The notes below the pieces were generated by a model. The model saw only the letters and a list, made by a program, of their open reading frames with translations. It was not told where the DNA came from and did no database searches. Both the position numbers and the translations under genes were made by a program. A stretch of 64,000 nt of DNA, from positions 2,852,001 to 2,916,000 of the forward strand of contig NZ_CP018812.1 of the NCBI RefSeq assembly GCF_001922345.1. The letters are read 5' to 3'. The stretch comes from Paraburkholderia sp. SOS3. GTDB lineage: Bacteria > Pseudomonadota > Gammaproteobacteria > Burkholderiales > Burkholderiaceae. Of this stretch, positions 36,462-44,623 are shown piece by piece. The first letter of the stretch is position 1, and every line of letters begins with the position of its first letter.

Positions 36462-37508
36462 TCAGCTTTCCGAAGTAACGGGTTTGGGTCTCTCGACTCG
36501 CTTCATTGCAACCGGCGCGGCCGCGCCGAGCCGCCCTTGCCGCTCTTCTTCCACGCGGCGCAGCATCTCCGCGGCTTGCCACGAGATCAGCGCGAGACAG
36601 CCGAAGATCACCTCGCGTATCCGCTTGACGAACGCGAGCGACAGCGCCGCATCGTGACTGACGCCGAACATCTCCGCGAGCAGCACGACCGATGCTTCCT
36701 GCACGCCGAGCCCCGATGGCACGAAGAATGCCGCGTGGCGCACCGCTTGCGTAATCGCCTCGATCGCGACCGCGCCGCCGACCGACACCGGATGGCCGAG
36801 CAGCGCGAGCGCGACATACGCTTCGAGCGCGCCGAGCACATAGCCCGCGAGCTGCCACAGGAAGGCGCGCAGCAGCAGGCCCGAGCGCACCATCAGCGCG
36901 TCGATGTCGGCATCGAGACGCTTGCCGTCGATACGCTGCAATAGCGGATGCGATTCGCCGAAGAGCCGCCCGGCCCAGCGCTCGATCGCATGGAAGATGC
37001 CGCCGCGCCGCAGGAACACGACTGCCGCGGCCGGCAGCGGCAACGACAGCAGCAGACCGAGCGTGATCGCATGCCAGGCGCCTGAGCTTTGCGCGGACGC
37101 AACGATCAGCACGATGCCGATCGCGGAGAACGCGTACTGCACCGCGAGCGTCACGATCACTTCGACGATCACGCTCGCGCTCACGAAACTCCCGTCCGCG
37201 ACCCGCCACTGCGCAAGCCGGATGCCGATCACTTCGCCGCCGATACCGACCACGGGCAGCAAGCGGTTCACCGCTTCGCGCACGGTCGCGACCCACAGCA
37301 GAAAACCGAGCGGCGCACGCCGGTCGAGCAATAACCGCCACGCCTGTGCGTCGAGCAGCAGCGGCAGCAGATGCAGCGGCACGAGCAGCAGCAACGGCCA
37401 ACCGGCGTGCCGGATCATCTCGACCGCTTCGCCGACGCGCACATGCAGCGTCAGCGCGATCAGAATCGCGATCCCGACCGGCCAGCCCACGAAACGCAGC
37501 CACTTCAT
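36462..37508 (-). CDS. hpnL: Hopanoid-associated membrane protein HpnL
   Basis: A 348-residue polytopic protein of the lysylphosphatidylglycerol-synthetase-like/UPF0104 family with about eight helices. LLPVVGIGGEVIGIRLAQW and AAFFVPSGLGVQEASVVLLA are the family's two conserved G-rich segments. As the last gene of hpnI-J-K-L it is the HpnL protein associated with hopanoid side-chain modification, possibly moving lipid intermediates; its activity is not established. Its ATG (37508) overlaps the hpnK stop in ATGA. It converges with the secreted hydrolase gene, 7 bp away. Confidence 0.9.
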   Translation of the reverse strand: MKWLRFVGWPVGIAILIALTLHVRVGEAVEMIRHAGWPLLLLVPLHLLPLLLDAQAWRLLLDRRAPLGFLLWVATVREAVNRLLPVVGIGGEVIGIRLAQWRVADGSFVSASVIVEVIVTLAVQYAFSAIGIVLIVASAQSSGAWHAITLGLLLSLPLPAAAVVFLRRGGIFHAIERWAGRLFGESHPLLQRIDGKRLDADIDALMVRSGLLLRAFLWQLAGYVLGALEAYVALALLGHPVSVGGAVAIEAITQAVRHAAFFVPSGLGVQEASVVLLAEMFGVSHDAALSLAFVKRIREVIFGCLALISWQAAEMLRRVEEERQGRLGAAAPVAMKRVERPKPVTSES

Positions 37509-38356
37509 GACAGTACCGCCGCTTCGGGCAGCGCATCGCCGAACACATCGCCGAAGCCGCCGCACGTTGCGCCCGCCGCACGCAGCGCCGATGCGACTCG
37601 CGGCGACAGCAGCGCATTCAGTTCGTCAGCATGGCGATAGCTGCGCATGCCGTCGGACAGCGCGGTGTCGCCCGCCGTGGCCGGATGGCAATAGATTTCG
37701 CCGACGCCGTGCGGCAGATTCGCGATGGTTTCCAGCAGCACGGCTTCGTCCATGCCGCCCGTATGCGCAATGCCGACGACGTAATCGTTGTGCGCAATAC
37801 CTGCGCGCCTCAGGCGCGCGCGCACGCTCGCCATCCACGGCCGGATCCATGCGGGCGAATGCGCTTCGTACGGCAGCCGCATCGCGCGCATGCCGTAGTT
37901 GCGGCCGATGGCGAGGATCATCGAGAGCACCGTCGGGTGCAGATGGAAATGCTTGTGCGTATTGACGTGATCGAGCGGCAAGCCGGTCGCTCTGAATGCT
38001 TCGAACTGCGCGCGAATTTCCCGCGCAAGCTGCGTGCGCACGTGAGGCAGGAAGAAAAAACGGCAACCGTCGCGCACCATGTTGTCGCCGAAACGGCCCT
38101 GCGCATCGACGAGCGCGGGAATGTCGCCGCGCGGCAAGGTTGCCGCGCCGTCGGCCAACACCAGATGCAGACCGACGCGCAAGCGCGGCAAACGCCGCGC
38201 GCGCTCGATCGCATCGCGTGCGGCCGGCGCGCCGACCATCAGGCTCGCAGCGGTCAGCACGCCGTGCAGATGCGCGCGCTCGACTGCGTCGTTGACGCGC
38301 TCATGCAGGCCGAAATCGTCGGCGGTCAGAATCAGCGCGCGGCCGGACGGTGGCAT
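37505..38356 (-). CDS. hpnK: Hopanoid biosynthesis deacetylase HpnK
   Basis: A 283-residue YdjC-fold carbohydrate deacetylase. TADDFGLHERVNDAV gives the metal-binding Asp pair near residue 13, and NTHKHFHLHPTVL supplies the metal histidines. HpnK removes the acetyl group from acetylglucosaminyl bacteriohopanetetrol, between HpnI and HpnJ. ATG 38356 lies 8 bases past the hpnJ stop; a GTG at 38368 that overlaps the hpnJ stop is an equal alternative. Its stop overlaps hpnL. Cytosolic. Confidence 0.92.
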   Translation of the reverse strand: MPPSGRALILTADDFGLHERVNDAVERAHLHGVLTAASLMVGAPAARDAIERARRLPRLRVGLHLVLADGAATLPRGDIPALVDAQGRFGDNMVRDGCRFFFLPHVRTQLAREIRAQFEAFRATGLPLDHVNTHKHFHLHPTVLSMILAIGRNYGMRAMRLPYEAHSPAWIRPWMASVRARLRRAGIAHNDYVVGIAHTGGMDEAVLLETIANLPHGVGEIYCHPATAGDTALSDGMRSYRHADELNALLSPRVASALRAAGATCGGFGDVFGDALPEAAVLS

Positions 38357-38364
38357 GGCGAAGC

Positions 38365-39786
38365 TCACGCCTCGTGCGCCCTCAGGAAGCGGAAGAATTC
38401 GACGCCTTCGCGCAGACGCCGTTTCATCATCTCCCAGCTCATCAGCATCTCGCGCACGATCTCCCAGATCTTCGACGGGCGGAAGTAGAACTCGCGATAG
38501 AACTGCTCGAGGTGGTGATAGATCTCGTCGCGCGACAGGTGCGGATAACCGATCGCCGCCAGTTGAACGCCTTCCTTGCTGACGAGGTTGATGACCTTGT
38601 TCTCCTCCATCCAGCCGTTCTCGACGGCCTGCTTGTAGAGCGTCGTGCCAGGATACGGCGCCGCGAGCGACACCTGAATGGTGTGCGGATTGATCTCCTT
38701 TGCGTACTCGATGGTCTTGCGGATCGTCTCCTGCGTTTCGCCCGGCAGGCCGAGGATAAACGTGCCGTGGATCTTGATGCCGAGCTTCTTGCAGTCCGCG
38801 CTGAAGCGGCGCGCGAAATCCGTGCGCACCCCCTTCTTGATGTTGACGAGGATCTGATCGTCGCCCGATTCGAAGCCCACCAGCAACAGGCGCAGGCCAT
38901 TCTCCTTCATGATCTTGAGCGTCTTGTACGGCACGTTGGCCTTCGCGTTGCACGACCACGTCACGCCGAGCTTGCCGAGGCCGAGCGCGATCGCTTCGGC
39001 GCGCGGCGCGTCGTCGGTGAAGGTGTCGTCGTCGAACATCACCTCTTTCACTTCAGGCATGTTGTCGCGAATCCACTTCACTTCCTCGAGCACGTTGTCG
39101 ACCGAACGCACGCGATAGCGGTGGCCGCTCACCGTCTGCGGCCACAGGCAGAACGTACAGCGCGACTTGCAGCCGCGGCCCGTGTAGAGCGACACATACG
39201 GGTAGTTCAGGTAGCCGATGAAGTAGTTGTCGATCTTCAGATCGCGCTTGTAAATGGGCGCCACAAACGGCAGCGAATCCATGTCCTCGAGGATCGGACG
39301 CGCTTCGTTGTGTTCGATCGAGCCGTCCCTGGCACGCCAGGACAGGCCCTTGATTTCGGCGAACGGTTTGCCTTCGGCGATTTCCTTGCAGGTGAAGTCG
39401 AATTCCTCACGGCAGACGAAATCGATCGCCTCGGTCGCGGTGATCGAGTTGTGCGGATCGACCTGCACTTTCGCACCGACCATGCCGACGACGATCGACG
39501 GCTTGTGCTTTTTCAGGTCTTCGGCAAAGAGCGCATCGGTCGGGAACGACGGGGTGCTCGTGTGAATGATGACGAGGTCGTACTGTTCCGCGATCTTCAG
39601 CGTTTGCGCGACGGAGAGGCCGTCGGCCGGCGCATCGAGCACGCGGCTGCCGGGCACGAGCGCGGCCGGCTGCGCAAGCCACGTCGGATACCAGAAGGAA
39701 CGGATTTCGCGCTTGGCCTGATAGCGCGACCCTGCGCCGCCATCGAATCCGTCATACGACGGCGCCTGCAGGAACAATGTCTTCAT
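38365..39786 (-). CDS. hpnJ: Hopanoid B12-radical SAM enzyme HpnJ
   Basis: A 473-residue radical SAM protein. An N-terminal cobalamin-binding-like domain (about 1-160) precedes the SAM domain with GRGCKSRCTFCLWPQ (a Cx3Cx2C [4Fe-4S] motif). HpnJ contracts the glucosamine ring of bacteriohopanetetrol glucosamine to the cyclitol ether. The start is taken at the ATG before KTLFLQAPSYDGFDGGAGS, the conserved family N-terminus. An upstream ATG (39876) would add 30 Ser/Thr/Asn-rich residues encoded largely by a 12-bp repeat; it has no ribosome site. Confidence 0.93.
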   Translation of the reverse strand: MKTLFLQAPSYDGFDGGAGSRYQAKREIRSFWYPTWLAQPAALVPGSRVLDAPADGLSVAQTLKIAEQYDLVIIHTSTPSFPTDALFAEDLKKHKPSIVVGMVGAKVQVDPHNSITATEAIDFVCREEFDFTCKEIAEGKPFAEIKGLSWRARDGSIEHNEARPILEDMDSLPFVAPIYKRDLKIDNYFIGYLNYPYVSLYTGRGCKSRCTFCLWPQTVSGHRYRVRSVDNVLEEVKWIRDNMPEVKEVMFDDDTFTDDAPRAEAIALGLGKLGVTWSCNAKANVPYKTLKIMKENGLRLLLVGFESGDDQILVNIKKGVRTDFARRFSADCKKLGIKIHGTFILGLPGETQETIRKTIEYAKEINPHTIQVSLAAPYPGTTLYKQAVENGWMEENKVINLVSKEGVQLAAIGYPHLSRDEIYHHLEQFYREFYFRPSKIWEIVREMLMSWEMMKRRLREGVEFFRFLRAHEA

Positions 39787-39793
39787 GGTCGTC

Positions 39794-39841
39794 TCGGTAC
39801 TCGTGTTCGCGCTCATGTTCGTACTCATCTTCGTACTCACT
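39794..39841. repeat. 12-bp degenerate tandem repeat before hpnJ, four units
   Basis: Plus-strand units TCGGTACTCGTG, TTCGCGCTCATG, TTCGTACTCATC and TTCGTACTCACT run end to end in the 120-bp gap between hpnI and hpnJ. On the minus strand they create extra ATG codons, which makes the hpnJ start ambiguous. Confidence 0.8.
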
Positions 39842-39906
39842 CCGCCCTGCAATATGTCAGCGTTGCGTTCATTCATGGAATTGTCAGATATTTGTGCGCT
39901 CGGGGT

Positions 39907-41142
39907 TTATCGGCCATCGGAGACTTCGAACACCTCCACGGTATCGAGCTTGGCCGTTCCGCTTTCTGCGGTCTGCGTCGTAACGGGAACCCGCGCGCCG
40001 CGCCAGATCACATAGGACCCGAACGCACCGGCGAGCCACTGTAACATCAGCAATGCGTCGCGCAGCGGGACGAGCAGCAGGTCGCGCCAGAACGTCCACC
40101 AGTTGCGCGTCGCATGAATATGCATCGAGAGCCGCGCGAGGCAGCCGGCGAACGTGATTGCCGTCATCGCCGCCGCGGCGACCGGTTGCGTTCCTTCTGC
40201 CTGGAACGCGCCGGCGAGCCGCGCGCCGAGCAGCAGCCACGGCGAGGTGAACGTGATGAACAGGAACGCGAAGCCCGCCGGATTGACCGAACGGATCGTG
40301 CGCAGCCAGCGCGTTTCGCGATGCCAGAGCGCGACAAGGCCCGGCTCGATCACGTCGGTCGCGACGATCACTTCGGACAATACCGTGCGCAAGCCTAGCG
40401 CGCGCACGTGGCTTGCCAGCCAGTAGTCGTCCGCGAGGCAATCCTTCAACGGCTCGAAGCCGCCGATTCTCTCGAACGTCTCGCGGCGCAGCGCGATCGT
40501 TGCGCCGAAGCCGAATTCGCGCGAGCCCGTTGCGTGCGCAACGAGTACCGAGGGCAGAAACCATTCGTTGACGAACAGCGCGCCGACACGGGACCAGAAA
40601 CCCTTGATGCCGGTCGCGCGATACAGACAGGTGACGACGCCGTTACGCGGATCGGCGAGCGGCGCGCAAACGCGCTGCAGGTAATCGGGCGCGACGGCAA
40701 TGTCGCTGTCCGCCACGACGAGCAGCTCGTAACGTGCGTGCTCGGCAAGATTCATCAGATTACTGACTTTCAGGTTGCTGCCGTGCACGCGCGCATCGAC
40801 CACGAGCGTGATGTCGCAATGCGGATACGCGGCCTGCAGCCGGCGCACGACGCCGATCGCCGGATCGTGCGCGGACGACACGCCGAACAGCAACTGGAAG
40901 CACGGATGTGTCTGCTCGCAAAACGACGCGAGGTTTTCGTAGAGCCGCGGCTCCGCGCCGCACAGCGGCTTCAGTATGGTGACGGCACCGAGCGCCGCGG
41001 GTAGCGGTTGCGGCTGCCCTTTGCGCGAACGCCAGCGTGCCGTGCGCCGCAACAGACCGGCCGCAAATCCTGCATAGACCGTCGCGCCGCAGCAGATCGC
41101 CGCAAGCAGCCACTGCGCATAAGACGTCCAGTTCGCGGTCAT
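39907..41142 (-). CDS. hpnI: Hopanoid glycosyltransferase HpnI
   Basis: A 411-residue membrane-bound family 2 glycosyltransferase, ceramide-glucosyltransferase-like. An N-terminal helix is followed by the catalytic domain with VTILKPLCGAEPRLYENL, the DxD-type LVVADSDIAVAP, DDYWLASHVRALG and the acceptor motif RETRWLRTIR; two to three C-terminal helices anchor it. HpnI adds N-acetylglucosamine to bacteriohopanetetrol, the first step completed by HpnK and HpnJ. GAAGGAGG lies before ATG 41142. First gene of the operon; its promoter must lie in the 940-bp region to the right. Confidence 0.92.
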   Translation of the reverse strand: MTANWTSYAQWLLAAICCGATVYAGFAAGLLRRTARWRSRKGQPQPLPAALGAVTILKPLCGAEPRLYENLASFCEQTHPCFQLLFGVSSAHDPAIGVVRRLQAAYPHCDITLVVDARVHGSNLKVSNLMNLAEHARYELLVVADSDIAVAPDYLQRVCAPLADPRNGVVTCLYRATGIKGFWSRVGALFVNEWFLPSVLVAHATGSREFGFGATIALRRETFERIGGFEPLKDCLADDYWLASHVRALGLRTVLSEVIVATDVIEPGLVALWHRETRWLRTIRSVNPAGFAFLFITFTSPWLLLGARLAGAFQAEGTQPVAAAAMTAITFAGCLARLSMHIHATRNWWTFWRDLLLVPLRDALLMLQWLAGAFGSYVIWRGARVPVTTQTAESGTAKLDTVEVFEVSDGR

Positions 41143-42082
41143 CGGGCGCGAGCCTCCTTCGAGAAGCGCTGGAGGGCCGATCCTGTCGACAGACGAGACA
41201 TGCTCACGCTGATTGGTCTGATTAACATCGAAGGCACTCCGCTCGTGTCGTCGAATGCGAGCGTAAGGTTTGTATGTGAAGCGTAGATGTTCCGGCAGAA
41301 TTTGCCGGCGTCGGAGTAAAGGTTAGCCAAATAAGGGCGCACGTGCATCGACCGCACGCAAACCAAGCGCAGACGAGCCTTATGGACGGATGGCATGCCC
41401 CGCCCTCCGACGCGCGCAACCGCACTCGCGATCGCGTGGCTGACAATGGAGCGCTGCACCGTCAGCGGAATCGCCGGTGCAGGGTGTCTCTGGCAATGTT
41501 CGTTTCATCGATTGACTACAACGCGCGCAAAAGAACACTTGCAATTTCGTTGGGATCGGCAAAGCCGCCCTTACGAAAATATAATTATTTCTTTCAAATA
41601 AAATATGCTGCGGAAAGCAAAGCCGCAACACGAATACTAGCAGTGGTTTCTTAGCAAAACATTAAGCTGCATCAGCCGGCCGGCGTACGTCACCGTCGCG
41701 CAGCGGTCTACCGTGTGCCGCGAAAGATCCCTGTTTTACAGTACTCTTAGATTAAAAACGACAAACTTTGCGACGACGCTATGCGCTGACGACCTGGGAC
41801 GCAATAGACTTTTTCGGTATTGAAAAAATAGAATTCGAGGATGCTTCAATTGCAAGGCAATCGCGTTATTCAAATCCTCGACATACCGCCCGATAATCGG
41901 GTGGTTGCCGATATGGCAAAGACGCCGTGCCGCGAATTTCGCGTCTGGGCCGGCTACGGCTTGTCGCACCCCGATTGTCAGCGACTACGCGATGCAGTTG
42001 ACTTGCCGCCGCTATCCGCGATGCCGGTTCAGGCGCGAAGCATCGCTTTGCGCCCATGTCGGATTGCGGCGATCCGTCACAG
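41143..42082. other. Long intergenic region upstream of hpnI
   Basis: About 940 bp with no gene I can support; open frames are short and of mixed composition. GC falls markedly between about 41560 and 41880, with A/T tracts. A small dyad CCGGCA-N5-TGCCGG sits at 41292-41308. The stretch probably holds the minus-strand hpnI promoter, and the AT-rich part may be decayed or horizontally acquired DNA. Confidence 0.6.
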
Positions 42083-42472
42083 CTATTTCACATCGAACGT
42101 GTATTCGCCGTGCGTGCGGTGCCCATCGGATGCGACCGCCACCCAATGCACGGTGTACTGTCCGGCTGCCAGCCCGGACAAGGGCACGCTAATCACCCTG
42201 GGCGTTTTCGCGTCGATGCGCGCCTTGCTGGTCGTCACCGGCTTGCCCGACGCGTCGGTGACTGTCAGCGTCGAGAATGCGGGTTCGAGCGGACCGTTGA
42301 ATGTGACGCTGACCTGTGCGGGTGCGGATACCGTCGCGCCCGCGGAGGGCTCCTGCTTCGACGGGAAGACGTGCGCGAATGCGGTCTGCGCGACAAGCAG
42401 CGTCGCGGCACATAGTGCGCATAGGGTCGTGTGCTTGCGCGCGAGGGTTGATTCTTTCGGTTTCCGGAACAT
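42083..42472 (-). CDS. CopC-domain periplasmic copper protein
   Basis: A 129-residue exported protein. The signal peptide ends AFA|H, so the mature protein starts with His34, the N-terminal copper ligand of CopC, followed by VFPSKQEPSAGATV. Asp116, His118 and His121 (SDGHRTHGEY) supply the rest of the Cu(II) site. CopC binds periplasmic copper and normally works with CopD; no copD is visible in the window, so this may be a stand-alone copper carrier or chaperone. Confidence 0.9.
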   Translation of the reverse strand: MFRKPKESTLARKHTTLCALCAATLLVAQTAFAHVFPSKQEPSAGATVSAPAQVSVTFNGPLEPAFSTLTVTDASGKPVTTSKARIDAKTPRVISVPLSGLAAGQYTVHWVAVASDGHRTHGEYTFDVK

Positions 42473-42564
42473 AAGGCGTCGCTGCGGTTATGGGTGGATG
42501 CGCGAGCGCATCGATCAGTCGCCGATGCGCCGGCGACGGCTTCGACACGGCGTGGCCGGTTAAT

Positions 42565-42612
42565 GTTCCAGAGGCGGTTCCAGAGGCGGTTCCAGAGGCG
42601 GTTCCAGACGCG
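42565..42612. repeat. 12-bp tandem repeat, four units
   Basis: GTTCCAGAGGCG three times, then GTTCCAGACGCG, end to end, in the gap between the third DUF72 gene and copC. Non-coding, with a unit length matching other repeats in the window. Confidence 0.95.
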
Positions 42613-42638
42613 GGGCCAGCGGCGGCCTCAATAGTGTT

Positions 42639-43703
42639 TCAGGCTCGTTTCAGCCGCTCGATCAGCGCGATACCGGCAGCCGGGTTGTGCTCCTTGAAAC
42701 CGCTGATCACATACAGGAACACCTCGCGCGGGCTTTTGCCGGCGGCCACCGGCTTCGCGACGGTTTCGAGGCCGGCCGGGTGACCGCCCGACGCCCACGT
42801 TCGCATCCGCGCGGTCCATAGATTGAGTGCGGCGTCATCGTAGCCGTGCTCGAACGCGTCGGACGTGCCCATGATCCGCGCGTAGACGAACGGCGCGGTG
42901 ACATCGGCGATCTGCAAATATCTGGAATCCCCGGCCACGACGATCGCCACGCCGTGCTTGCGGGCAAGCGCGACAAAGGCCTCGTTGCGAAAGCTCTCGT
43001 GCCGCACTTCGACAGCATGGCGCAGCGCGCGGCCGCCGGCCTCTTTCGGCAGCAATGACAGAAAGGCATCGAAGTCCTGCTCGTCGAACTGCTTGGTCGG
43101 CGCGAATTGCCAGTTGATCGGCCCGAGCTTGTTCTTCAGTTCGAGCACGCCGCTTGCGATAAAGCGCTCGATCGACTCGCCCGCTTCCGCAAGGATTCGC
43201 CGGTGCGTCGCGAAGCGCGGCGCCTTCAGCGAGAAAATGAAGTCGTCCGGCGTCTCGTCGTGCCACTTCGCGAACGATTCGGGCTTCTGCGATCCGTAGA
43301 ACGTGCCGTTGATTTCGATGGTCGTGAGCTGGCGGCTCGCGTATTCAAGCTCGCGTTTCTGCGCAAGGTCTTCGGGGTAGAACAGGCCGCGCCACGGCGC
43401 GAAAGTCCAGCCGCCGATGCCCACGCGGATGGCGGGCATCGTTGAACCGGCACCGCTGGCCGATTTTGCGGTGGCGGGCCGGGTGTTTGCCATGGGCTCG
43501 GGTTTGCGGGAGGCCGCCTTCGTGGCCGGCGCTTTCTTAGTCGCTGCCTGCGTAGCGACTTTCGTCGCTACCGCCTTCTTACCCGCCGCTCGAGCCGCCG
43601 TCTTGCCCGCCGCACCCAACGCGCCCGACGCGCGTTTAGCCGGTGCCTTCGCGGCCGCCTTCGTGGATTTCGCCGCCTTCGCGGCCGGTTTGCGCGCTGC
43701 CAT
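42639..43703 (-). CDS. DUF72 (YecE-like) protein 3 with histone-H1-like N-terminal tail
   Basis: A 354-residue protein. Residues 1 to about 85 are Lys/Ala-rich (MAARKPAAKAAKSTKAAAKA and similar), like bacterial AlgP or eukaryotic H1 tails, and strongly basic. The DUF72 core follows (IRVGIGGWTFAPWRGLFYPE, TTIEINGTFYGSQKPESFAKW, DETPDDFIFSLKAPRFATH, VYARIMGTS). The tail implies binding to DNA, RNA or another polyanion, unlike the other two DUF72 proteins here. The core is complete; the reaction is unknown. It lies 77 bp downstream of the amide operon's last gene, same strand. Confidence 0.9.
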   Translation of the reverse strand: MAARKPAAKAAKSTKAAAKAPAKRASGALGAAGKTAARAAGKKAVATKVATQAATKKAPATKAASRKPEPMANTRPATAKSASGAGSTMPAIRVGIGGWTFAPWRGLFYPEDLAQKRELEYASRQLTTIEINGTFYGSQKPESFAKWHDETPDDFIFSLKAPRFATHRRILAEAGESIERFIASGVLELKNKLGPINWQFAPTKQFDEQDFDAFLSLLPKEAGGRALRHAVEVRHESFRNEAFVALARKHGVAIVVAGDSRYLQIADVTAPFVYARIMGTSDAFEHGYDDAALNLWTARMRTWASGGHPAGLETVAKPVAAGKSPREVFLYVISGFKEHNPAAGIALIERLKRA

Positions 43704-43780
43704 GGATGACGTCTCCCCTCATGCGTTCGACCCGCTCCAGTGTAGCGAATCGCGCGAGGCTGCGCGTCGTCCTTCGCACG

Positions 43781-44623
43781 CTATGACCGGTACGCTTCGG
43801 GCCGTCGATCACGCAGCACATGGTTGAATGCATTGAGCTGGCGATGCCGGCGCGCATCGGCCAGATTCACCTGCGCGAGAAGAATCTCCTCATCGGTCGC
43901 ACTCGCGGGGCCGGCGACCGGCCAGCCGTGCGCGTCGACGATCACGCTGCAGCCGAGGAACGGCTGGCCGCGCTCGTTGCCCACGCGATCCGCGGCCGCG
44001 ACGAAAAGTCCATTCGAATGCGCGCCGCTCATCGCGAGCAGATTCGCCATGACCGGCAATCCGGCCGGCTGCGCGGGCATCGGCACCCAGTTGGTCGGCA
44101 CGCACAGCATATCGGCGCCGCCGTTTGCAGCAAGCCGGAAGACTTCGGGAAACCAGATGTCGTAACAGATCGCGCATGCAATGCGCCCAAACGGCGTATG
44201 AAACACCGGCACGCCGAGATTGCCGGGCTCGAAGAACAGATTTTCGTCGCCCCACAGATGCAGCTTGCGGTAGTTGCCAAGCACGCGTTGCGGGCCGATG
44301 ATCGCCGCCGCGTTATAGAGCACGTCGCCGTCGCGCTCCGCATAGCCGGCGACCAGCGTGACGTCGAGACGCGCCGCCACGGCCGCCCATGCGCGAATCG
44401 TCTCGCCGTCGGCAAACGTCTCGGATAGCGCGAACGCTTCCTCGCGCGTCTCGAACACATAGCCCGAATTGCACAGTTCGGGCAATACGATCAGACGCGC
44501 GCCGCGCGCATGCGCTTCTTCGATCAACGCGGTTGCGCGTGCAACGTTGTGCGCCTTCGCGCCGACTTCCGGCCGCATCTGGATGCAGGCAACGCCTACC
44601 TTGCTTTCGCTCCCCGCAGTCAT
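43781..44623 (-). CDS. Nitrilase-superfamily amidohydrolase
   Basis: A 280-residue C-N hydrolase with the Glu-Lys-Cys triad at Glu49 (LPELCNSGY), Lys120 (YRKLHLWG) and Cys153 (AICYDIWFPE). The sequence fits amidase/omega-amidase or N-carbamoyl-hydrolase branches rather than true nitrilases; it would hydrolyse an amide or carbamoyl group to acid plus ammonia. GAGGAG precedes ATG 44623, which overlaps the amidase stop (ATGA). Last gene of the amide operon. Confidence 0.9.
   Translation of the reverse strand: MTAGSESKVGVACIQMRPEVGAKAHNVARATALIEEAHARGARLIVLPELCNSGYVFETREEAFALSETFADGETIRAWAAVAARLDVTLVAGYAERDGDVLYNAAAIIGPQRVLGNYRKLHLWGDENLFFEPGNLGVPVFHTPFGRIACAICYDIWFPEVFRLAANGGADMLCVPTNWVPMPAQPAGLPVMANLLAMSGAHSNGLFVAAADRVGNERGQPFLGCSVIVDAHGWPVAGPASATDEEILLAQVNLADARRHRQLNAFNHVLRDRRPEAYRS

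Noticed and set aside
41736..41969. Minus-strand 77-codon frame in the hpnI upstream gap
   Set aside because: No ribosome site, no recognisable motif, and it lies in a GC-poor stretch; treated as chance.
42565..42612. Possible CRISPR array
   Set aside because: The units are contiguous 12-mers with no spacers, and no cas genes are present.
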